In this document: one piece after another, positions 46,290-51,705 of the stretch
Position numbering within the stretch: the first letter of the stretch is position 1
Layout: each line of letters opens with the position of its first letter
Source: a virus
Strand: one strand, 5' to 3'
IMG/VR virus record: IMGVR_UViG_3300036781_000186
Location: 1 to 51,705 of that record
Length of the DNA stretch: 51,705 nucleotides
Notes under the pieces: model-generated
The model's input: only the letters and a program-made list of their open reading frames with translations
Databases searched by the model: none
Told to the model about the DNA's origin: nothing
Program-made: the position numbers and the translations under genes

Positions 46290-46604
46290 ATGATTGAAAA
46301 AATTGTTATTGATGGTGTGAATTATAATCTTGACGTTACCAAAGCCAAGAGTGACGGATGCCTCACGGAGCAACGTGAATTAAAGCAAGGTGATGTATTT
46401 GTCCGTCATGGATATTGCAATCAACTTCTCGTTGAATGTGCTTACAATACGAAATATCAACTCTTGGGAATGGGTTGTGGTGTGAACAGCAATGACTTTT
46501 ATGAAAAAATCCACACTCTCAAAGAAATTGAAGCATATCTTGATAAAGAAGGCTATAAGTTCTTGAAAAATATCAATGAGCAAGTTGCAAAACTCGTTGG
46601 TTAA
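46290..46604 (+). CDS. Distant LGVLK-family paralogue
   Basis: 104 residues. MIEKIVIDGVNYNLDVTKAK and LKQGDVFVRHG follow the same order as the genes at 19149 and 31617 but without LGVLK. C-terminus LKEIEAYLDKEGYKFLKN. Confidence 0.6.
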   Translation: MIEKIVIDGVNYNLDVTKAKSDGCLTEQRELKQGDVFVRHGYCNQLLVECAYNTKYQLLGMGCGVNSNDFYEKIHTLKEIEAYLDKEGYKFLKNINEQVAKLVG

Positions 46605-46639
46605 TCCTTGACATTGTCCATAAATAATATAATATCACT

Positions 46640-47029
46640 ATGAAACATAGTAAATCATTCATCGCCAAACTCAAAGAAGCCGCAATTCATATTAAGTGTG
46701 AAAATGCCAAAGAAAAACGTGCCGTCTCCATTCTATTAGCATCCATTGGAGAACGTGTTTCAGGATTTGGCGTTGGTGAAATAGATATGGGTTATCCGTA
46801 TGTCTATTTTGCTCATGGTGAGTGGGATGGTAGTCGTTCCAGCACGGAGTCCATTAGCTTTGCGGAATTTGCCTCTTCCATTTATGCCAATTCTTCCGTG
46901 GACATTAAACTGAATGATTCATATACAGCATCTTTTGAATACGGGAATGATTATGTCACAGTCGGATGCCAGAGATTCAAGGTGTCCAAGATTCGAGAAT
47001 TGTTGAAGGAAATTGACAATCTTTCTTAA
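46640..47029 (+). CDS. Unknown protein
   Basis: 129 residues; N-terminal basic helix, Gly/Ser-rich beta middle (FAHGEWDGSRSSTESISF), C-terminal helix (VSKIRELLKEIDNLS). Promoter TTGACA, 16 nt, TAATAT, only 4 nt to ATG. Confidence 0.65.
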   Translation: MKHSKSFIAKLKEAAIHIKCENAKEKRAVSILLASIGERVSGFGVGEIDMGYPYVYFAHGEWDGSRSSTESISFAEFASSIYANSSVDIKLNDSYTASFEYGNDYVTVGCQRFKVSKIRELLKEIDNLS

Positions 47030-47069
47030 TTCCCTTGACATTTTCGGATGAATTGTATATTATTCTACC

Positions 47070-47339
47070 ATGAAAACATTCCTTAGTCTTTTAGTTATCG
47101 GTCTGGTCGCGTGTGGTTGCAATCCAAGTCAACCAGAGCCAGTCGTTCAAGTTAAAGTGGTGTCCGTTCAACTCGCCAAAGATAATAAAACGGATTCTAT
47201 GTGGACTTCTCAAATCAATGACATTGTTGTGTATGAACGTTTGGACACGCATGAACGAATTCAAAGTCCTCGTGTTCTCGGTAAAAGCAATGATGTGTTC
47301 TCGGCTCGTTGGAGTGAACTTCCGAAGTTTGCGGATTAG
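47070..47339 (+). CDS. Small lipoprotein
   Basis: 89 residues; signal peptide MKTFLSLLVIGLVAC with lipobox LVAC; second Cys adjacent (CGC). Second lipoprotein of the early region (with 27315). Promoter TTGACA, 17 nt, TATTAT, 6 nt to ATG. Confidence 0.75.
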   Translation: MKTFLSLLVIGLVACGCNPSQPEPVVQVKVVSVQLAKDNKTDSMWTSQINDIVVYERLDTHERIQSPRVLGKSNDVFSARWSELPKFAD

Positions 47340-47377
47340 TCCTTGACATTTCATAACGAATACCATATTATAACATT

Positions 47378-47596
47378 ATGACAAACGAAAAATTCTCTGT
47401 GCCAATTTTCTTCGCTACACTGTATGGCATTCAATTTCTTATTATTACAATCATTGTCGTGATGGATAGTGATATGCGCGTTGAACGTCGCTCCTTTACG
47501 ACGCGCACACGAATCTTTCTTAATCTTCTTCCGTTCTTCTTTATTATTGAATGGTTATGGATTTTTATTAAAGCTATTCGAGATTTCAATAAATAA
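47378..47596 (+). CDS. Two-helix membrane protein
   Basis: 72 residues; transmembrane segments about 8-28 and 48-65 around a basic loop (RVERRSFTTRTR). Promoter TTGACA, 17 nt, TATTAT, 6 nt to ATG. Confidence 0.65.
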   Translation: MTNEKFSVPIFFATLYGIQFLIITIIVVMDSDMRVERRSFTTRTRIFLNLLPFFFIIEWLWIFIKAIRDFNK

Positions 47597-47597
47597 T

Positions 47598-47885
47598 ATG
47601 AGTCAACATGCTGATATTACAAAGTGGGCCGCAGCAAAAGCTATTCAAAATAATTGGGGCATTGATGATACCTGCGAACACTATGCAGGAGTTTTGGGAA
47701 TGTCTGAATATGATATTGAATGGGCCAATCCAAGATATATTATTGAGACAGCCGAAATGATGTTGAAGCAGACTGATGGATTGTATGGGCCTTCACATGC
47801 ACAGATTGTGGAATGGCTCCAAAAAAATATCGGTGGTCTCATTGTTGAACAGGTATTATTTGAAGAAAAGCATAAAAAGAGTTGA
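47598..47885 (+). CDS. Unknown helical protein
   Basis: 95 residues from MSQHADITKWAAAKAIQNN, 1 nt after the previous stop. Mostly helix. Its TGA is inside the next TTGACT box. Confidence 0.65.
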   Translation: MSQHADITKWAAAKAIQNNWGIDDTCEHYAGVLGMSEYDIEWANPRYIIETAEMMLKQTDGLYGPSHAQIVEWLQKNIGGLIVEQVLFEEKHKKS

Positions 47886-47915
47886 CTTTTAAATGGAATA
47901 GTATAATATCTCTGT

Positions 47916-48125
47916 ATGGATAAGAACATTGAGACATTAAAGAAGCTGGTGCAATCCGAAGATTATGTCGTCAATTATAATGGTTGGTTAGTTCTCCGTG
48001 CCAACGATGAATGTATTGAAATTGACCGTGGTGATTGGGAACAGAATAGATATTACACGGATAAAGATTTTTCATGGGAAAACTTCTCGGTCTATTTGAA
48101 ACAAACCTCACCTTTCACCGTTTAA
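47916..48125 (+). CDS. Small acidic protein
   Basis: 69 residues, Asp/Trp/Tyr-rich (IEIDRGDWEQNRYYTDKD). Promoter TTGACT, TAATAT, 6 nt to ATG. Family not recognised. Confidence 0.65.
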   Translation: MDKNIETLKKLVQSEDYVVNYNGWLVLRANDECIEIDRGDWEQNRYYTDKDFSWENFSVYLKQTSPFTV

Positions 48126-48126
48126 T

Positions 48127-48366
48127 ATGAAAGTTACCTACATATTCCGCCAGATTTTGGACATGGGTGATAAAAACATGATTAAATGGGTGACGGATAA
48201 ACCTTTACGCTTTCAAAGTCGTAAGGATGATTTGGTTCCTGCAATCATTCATTCTCATAAAACTAATGAAGTGGTTCTATCATTTCATAGCAGTCCCAAA
48301 ACATTCTTCTTCACGGAACATCGAAATGAAGTGTATATTTCCCTTTACAAACCCGAATCAATTTAG
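48127..48366 (+). CDS. Small beta-rich protein
   Basis: 79 residues; all-beta pattern (EVVLSFHSSPKTFFFT, then NEVYISLY). Starts 1 nt after the previous stop. Its end overlaps the next promoter (TTTACA / TACTAT). Confidence 0.6.
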   Translation: MKVTYIFRQILDMGDKNMIKWVTDKPLRFQSRKDDLVPAIIHSHKTNEVVLSFHSSPKTFFFTEHRNEVYISLYKPESI

Positions 48367-48374
48367 TACTATCT

Positions 48375-48476
48375 TCACACTTCGACCAAGACAAGTCAGA
48401 CCATTGAAAATATGTGGGTTGCTTTGAGCTAGAAGTCTGTTTAAACTTTCAGGGTAAAAAGTCAACACTTTAAAAA
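48375..48476 (+). promoter_or_regulatory. Long structured leader
   Basis: Promoter TTTACA (48344-48349), 17 nt, TACTAT (48367-48372); the leader of about 98 nt shares TATGTG-GGGTT, GTCT-TTTAA and TAAAAAGT-AAC blocks with the RNA at 44362-44480. Likely a regulatory leader of the gene at 48477. Confidence 0.45.
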
Positions 48477-48698
48477 ATGAGCAACACCGACATACAACTT
48501 GCAAGATTAGAAGCCATTTCTAACGCGGACGTGAATAGAATCGAAATGGTTAGGGATAGAGTTGGTAATTGGCGAGTAATCATTGACGAACACTTCACGG
48601 ACTTGTATGTTGATGCCAGAGACAAAGTATTAGCCGTGGCCATTGAAAAAACCTTGGTGAAATATGACGCGGAAAAGTCCCTTGACATTAAGCCGTAA
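48477..48698 (+). CDS. Small protein under long leader
   Basis: 73 residues, alpha/beta (RIEMVRDRVGNWRVIIDEHF). Its end carries the TTGACA of the next gene (SLDIKP). Family not recognised. Confidence 0.65.
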   Translation: MSNTDIQLARLEAISNADVNRIEMVRDRVGNWRVIIDEHFTDLYVDARDKVLAVAIEKTLVKYDAEKSLDIKP

Positions 48699-48716
48699 AT
48701 AATATATTATCGTCCC

Positions 48717-48950
48717 ATGATTAAAACGGATGGTAAAGGCAATGCAACGGTAACGGCCAAACTTGATTTAGAAGAAATTGAGTTGGTCATAGGACTTCTC
48801 CGTGATGAAATCGTAAAGAACAAAATTGAATCAAAGTTCGACTATCTATCCAAAAGAATCGAAAAGGGACGTTATGACTGGCACCAAGGACATGCGGAAT
48901 ATCTTGAGGGTATCTACGAAAAATTAGTCGGTAAAAAATGGAAATTATAA
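48717..48950 (+). CDS. Small helical protein
   Basis: 77 residues; beta strand then helices (LDLEEIELVIGLLRDEIVKN), similar in layout to the gene at 28048. Promoter TTGACA, 17 nt, TATTAT, 6 nt to ATG. Confidence 0.65.
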   Translation: MIKTDGKGNATVTAKLDLEEIELVIGLLRDEIVKNKIESKFDYLSKRIEKGRYDWHQGHAEYLEGIYEKLVGKKWKL

Positions 48951-48985
48951 TTGACATTTCATAACGAATACCATATTATAACACC

Positions 48986-49201
48986 ATGAAATTCCACAAA
49001 TATAAGATTCATTTTGAAAGTGGTGAAGTTATCGAAGAACATGCTGCCTCCGCTTTCAATGCCCTCATCAAAGCATTGGCCAAAAGAATTGAGGGTGGTC
49101 TATCTCACATTGTTACGAAAATAGTGGAAGTAGATGATGGTTTTATTTGGTATGACCCATCCTTAAACTTTTCCCATACGGAACGCACACATAACTATTG
49201 A
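48986..49201 (+). CDS. Small unknown protein
   Basis: 71 residues; beta hairpin then an Ala-rich helix (HAASAFNALIKALAKRI), like small phage DpnD-type folds. TGA inside the next TTGACA. Promoter TTGACA, 17 nt, TATTAT, 6 nt. Confidence 0.65.
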   Translation: MKFHKYKIHFESGEVIEEHAASAFNALIKALAKRIEGGLSHIVTKIVEVDDGFIWYDPSLNFSHTERTHNY

Positions 49202-49232
49202 CATTCACCATCCAATAGTATATTATAGCAAC

Positions 49233-49442
49233 ATGAAAATCACGGGACATTACATCCTCAATCCGAAATACAAACCCACGGGAAACAATCGTGTGGACTT
49301 CATCTTTAAACTTGGTGGTGGTAATGACATGCAACTATCCATTAATAACTCTCCCTTTCGTCAATCCACATCTAAAGAACTTCAAGACATTCGTGCCATG
49401 TATAAAAATGGTGGTGAGATTAAAGTTGACATGAATGGTTAA
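49233..49442 (+). CDS. Small unknown protein
   Basis: 69 residues, beta-rich with a basic helix near the end. Promoter TTGACA, 17 nt, TATTAT, 6 nt to ATG. Its last codons (KVDMNG) carry the next TTGACA box. Confidence 0.65.
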   Translation: MKITGHYILNPKYKPTGNNRVDFIFKLGGGNDMQLSINNSPFRQSTSKELQDIRAMYKNGGEIKVDMNG

Positions 49443-49463
49443 TTAATATATTATCAGCACACT

Positions 49464-49709
49464 ATGATTCACTATCCATCACTCATTCAAGTTCTTAAAG
49501 ATGCTGATAACGCTGGCTTATTTGATTTAAAAACTTCACAGTTGGCTAAAATTGATAGCAAATATCGTCATGTTATTTGCAATTTCATAAAACAATATGA
49601 TAATGACGTTAAAGAGAAAGCACGTCAATCCAAAGCCAAATGTCCTGATTGTGGTCTTTTAGCTTCTAGTCCTCAATGTTGCCAGAATGACCAAGAGTTG
49701 TGGAAATAA
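49464..49709 (+). CDS. Small protein with C-terminal zinc motif
   Basis: 81 residues; helical N-terminus, then CPDCGLLASSPQCC near the C-terminus, a CxxC plus CC half-ribbon. Promoter TTGACA, 17 nt, TATTAT, 9 nt to ATG. Confidence 0.65.
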   Translation: MIHYPSLIQVLKDADNAGLFDLKTSQLAKIDSKYRHVICNFIKQYDNDVKEKARQSKAKCPDCGLLASSPQCCQNDQELWK

Positions 49710-49716
49710 TAACACT

Positions 49717-49884
49717 ATGAGAATGCTTTTAGAATTACTTTGGTTCGTCGTTGTAGGTATATCAATAACCGCCATTGTTATTGCCATGAAATCAAATGGT
49801 TGGAGTGATAATACTTCCGTCCTCCTCAGTCTCGGTTGCTTACTCGTATTAGTTGCACAGAAAGTATTCTCCGACAATCCTTGA
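49717..49884 (+). CDS. Two-helix membrane peptide
   Basis: 55 residues from MRMLLELLWFVVVGIS; hydrophobic at about 3-22 and 33-49. Follows the previous stop by 7 nt; the TGA is in the next TTGACA box. Confidence 0.6.
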   Translation: MRMLLELLWFVVVGISITAIVIAMKSNGWSDNTSVLLSLGCLLVLVAQKVFSDNP

Positions 49885-49918
49885 CATTCCATAGTGAATA
49901 GTATATTATCATCACATT

Positions 49919-50119
49919 ATGAAAGTTAGATTTTACATTGGTTGGAAACGAAAAGCAATTGAAGGAATTGTGCAAGGGTATGTTCCCCATGTATTCCTTA
50001 CTAACCATTTATCAACACATGCAATCATCGCCGTAACTAAGACCGAATCCGATGATGATAGATATATGGTCGGGCGATTTGTAGAGAGAGACATTCAAGA
50101 CCTTTATCAAATATCTTGA
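49919..50119 (+). CDS. Small basic protein
   Basis: 66 residues; beta-rich, His/Arg-containing (GWKRKAIEGIVQGYVPHVF). Promoter TTGACA, 17 nt, TATTAT, 9 nt to ATG. TGA inside the next TTGACA. Confidence 0.65.
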   Translation: MKVRFYIGWKRKAIEGIVQGYVPHVFLTNHLSTHAIIAVTKTESDDDRYMVGRFVERDIQDLYQIS

Positions 50120-50150
50120 CATTCCATAACGAATAGTATAATATAACAAT

Positions 50151-50345
50151 ATGACATCACGCGTTTTATATACATGGAATTGGAATGAAGGTGGGTTCAA
50201 TCAAACTCATGCTACATCCAAAAAAGATGCCCTCGCCCAAATCAAAAAGGTCGGTGGTAGTCTTACAGTAAATCTAAAAACTCTCAAACGAAACAATAAA
50301 GCACAAGAGAAAGCCTATTGGAAATGGTTTCCGTCAATTGATTAA
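50151..50345 (+). CDS. Small basic protein
   Basis: 64 residues; Trp-rich start (LYTWNWNEGGFNQTHATS) then a Lys-rich half. Promoter TTGACA, 17 nt, TAATAT, 6 nt to ATG. Confidence 0.65.
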   Translation: MTSRVLYTWNWNEGGFNQTHATSKKDALAQIKKVGGSLTVNLKTLKRNNKAQEKAYWKWFPSID

Positions 50346-50392
50346 AGAAATCTCTTGACATTTAGAATTGAATAGTATATTATCATCACACT

Positions 50393-50605
50393 ATGAGAAT
50401 ACAATTTACGGATGCTCAACTCACTCACATTGGTAGCGTCATACAAAAAGAACTGAATGAACGTTATGCTCAACTCTTAGAGCAGAAGAAACCTTTGCCC
50501 TTTTCCAATGTTTCCGTATTGGAGTTTCGTCCTGCCGTAACAACTATGATGGACAATCTCGTTTACAATATCCAAACGCAACTAAAGAACCCCATTGACA
50601 TATAG
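50393..50605 (+). CDS. Small helical protein, last early gene
   Basis: 70 residues; MRIQFTDAQLTHIGSVIQKE then a helix and a final strand. Promoter TTGACA, 17 nt, TATTAT, 9 nt to ATG. No further TTGACA-type promoter follows in the window. Confidence 0.65.
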   Translation: MRIQFTDAQLTHIGSVIQKELNERYAQLLEQKKPLPFSNVSVLEFRPAVTTMMDNLVYNIQTQLKNPIDI

Positions 50606-50962
50606 CCCATGGGTAGGGTAAATAATGTGGGTATAAAGGCATGGGCCACCCTACCCCATACCCCACTTAAAACGGTCAAAAAGGGGCCAAAAAGCCACCA
50701 CCCTACCACCCGATCCCCTGCTTCTTAATAGGCAAAAAGGGGGGTGCCTCGACCCCGGCCACATACGTCTTATATATTCGTGTCATTTTTTAATGGGAAA
50801 TAAATATATATACAATTACGACTATTCCTTGTTATCTCTCTTATATGCGTTTTTAATAGGGACTTTTTCATGACATTTTCCTCTTACCTCTCTTAAAATT
50901 TTTGGGTATTTTTTCTTCCATATAAAAAGTAATTGCATATATAAGTTATCTATGTATCTTAT
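50606..50962. other. Gene-free boundary with G/C tracts
   Basis: No gene. Inverted repeat GGGTAGGGT / ACCCTACCC (about 50612-50658), many C-runs (CCACCCTACCCC, CCACCACCCTACCACCC) and G-runs (AAAAAGGGG, AAAAAGGGGGG), then AT-rich sequence with TATATATACAATTA near 50806. It mirrors the region at 1033-1996 on the other side of the early block. Confidence 0.5.
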
Positions 50963-51367
50963 ATGAATGGAAAGGAACTAAACTCTTTACATCAGACGCA
51001 AAAAGAAATATTTACGCCTGACGAACTAAAAAATGCGGGTTTCGTGTATCTATCATGGATTACCTTCGTTACGGATAAGGAAAATGTTCTTTATGATTAT
51101 ACATATACTAGGGCTGGCGATGAAGAAAAAGGGCGGTATCCTCATGTTTGTCGGCACTATAAAATACATGGTAGATATTCACATGATTGGAACGAGAATG
51201 CTAAAAAAGATGCCAAATTAGATATTATAAAAAATATTAAAGATAGGGGAATTGTTTTTATACAGAGTGTTCATTTTACTACCTTTGCCGATGATATGGA
51301 TTATACAGGAGTAAGTTATAATATTGGCGTTCTCGTTCGTGGTGCCGTTCCCGCCGTTCTTCCTTAA
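50963..51367 (+). CDS. Unknown protein, non-early promoter
   Basis: 134 residues; beta-rich with YLSWITFVTDKENVLYDYTY and a hydrophobic C-terminus (SYNIGVLVRGAVPAVLP). Upstream is TATATAAGTTATCTATG rather than a TTGACA promoter, as for the genes at the left edge. Confidence 0.65.
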   Translation: MNGKELNSLHQTQKEIFTPDELKNAGFVYLSWITFVTDKENVLYDYTYTRAGDEEKGRYPHVCRHYKIHGRYSHDWNENAKKDAKLDIIKNIKDRGIVFIQSVHFTTFADDMDYTGVSYNIGVLVRGAVPAVLP

Positions 51368-51411
51368 TCTAATATATTACTTTTGTCATTTCTTTCGATA
51401 TTTATAATGGT

Positions 51412-51705
51412 ATGATTATGGACAAGACTATAACAGAAAAAATAAACAATGTTGATTTCGATAAGGCATATAACATTTTCAATCAAAGTTATATTAAAAC
51501 CACGGGCAAATCATGGGAAAAATCAAAATTCATGGACAGGGCGCACGGTTGGGTTTTTTATGGGGATGATGATGGATATGTGGCCATCCGTAAACAAAAT
51601 AGTGGACTGGCTAAGTTAGTTGGCGTTGCAGGGAGTTTAAAATCAATCTATCGGGGCATCAATGAAATTAAAGTCGAGTATGCCCATATTCCTTTATGGG
51701 GAATG
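51412..51705 (+). CDS. Conserved phage protein, possibly acyltransferase-like, cut at edge
   Basis: 98 residues visible, open to the right edge. WEKSKFMDRAHGWVFYG, then GYVAIRKQNSG and KLVGVAGSLKSIYRG, resemble a large-phage family with a GNAT-like layout; the assignment is tentative. A second ATG is two codons in. Confidence 0.65.
   Translation, partial: MIMDKTITEKINNVDFDKAYNIFNQSYIKTTGKSWEKSKFMDRAHGWVFYGDDDGYVAIRKQNSGLAKLVGVAGSLKSIYRGINEIKVEYAHIPLWGM

Noticed and set aside
1-51705. CRISPR array or integrase/attachment site
   Set aside because: No regularly spaced direct repeats of 24-40 nt and no recombinase gene were seen; promoter repeats are irregularly spaced and lie between genes.
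1-51705. Stop-codon recoding of the whole genome
   Set aside because: TAA, TAG and TGA all end genes normally (for example TAG at 39970); the single in-frame TAA at 28577 is local.

Overview
The window looks like the early region of a large, AT-rich, lytic tailed-phage genome. The reasons are an rIIA/rIIB pair, two phage-type RNA ligases (Rnl2-like and Rnl1-like), a phage SF2/SNF2-type helicase, five free-standing homing endonucleases, tRNA genes, and about 120 tightly packed small genes, most without a recognisable function. The standard code fits (TAA, TGA and TAG are all used as stops). The host cannot be named. Genes almost never have a Shine-Dalgarno sequence, yet the promoters are plain sigma70 type (TTGACA / TATTAT or TAATAT). 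The host should therefore tolerate SD-less, leaderless starts, and a prepilin-like phage peptide suggests it has type IV pili or a type II-like system.

Layout. 1-1032: end of a non-early block (one partial gene and three small genes) with TATATA-CAATTA motifs and no TTGACA promoters. 1033-1996: gene-free AT-rich stretch with a C-rich tract and a pair of facing promoters. 1997-9600: rightward early genes, a tRNA with a CAT anticodon, then rIIA-rIIB. 9740-14616: leftward block with the helicase, a DnaJ-type zinc protein and a GP88-like protein. 14789-50605: long rightward early block. It is broken by leftward homing endonucleases at about 20, 23, 29 and 42 kb and by RNA-rich islands at 17.1-17.5, 29.0-30.5 and 39.0-39.6 kb. 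50606-50962: second gene-free stretch with G/C tracts. 50963-51705: non-early genes resume, the last one cut by the edge.

How it works together. Nearly every early gene or 2-4 gene unit has its own promoter. The ATG usually lies only 6-9 bases after the -10 box, so the mRNA should begin at or within about 3 nt of the start codon. The preceding gene often ends with the TGA that sits inside the next TTGACA box. Recognisable functions concern RNA repair (two ligases), alarmone hydrolysis (RelA/SpoT-type HD protein), ADP-ribose handling (macrodomain-like), host membrane remodelling (many one- or two-helix peptides, two lipoproteins, a mini-prepilin) and helicase activity.

The most unusual content is RNA. 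Several tRNA genes are interrupted or abnormal: one has a 24-nt insertion in the anticodon loop, and one has about 115 extra nt between the D and T arms. Another can be folded so that its anticodon is UUA. Three tRNAs are each followed, directly after CCA, by a 110-140 nt RNA closed by an 11-bp helix. There are also H-type pseudoknots in UTRs and tiny leftward RNAs. Both GIY-YIG endonucleases lack a usable start codon and sit in the +1 frame of a small conserved basic ORF, so frameshifted expression is likely.
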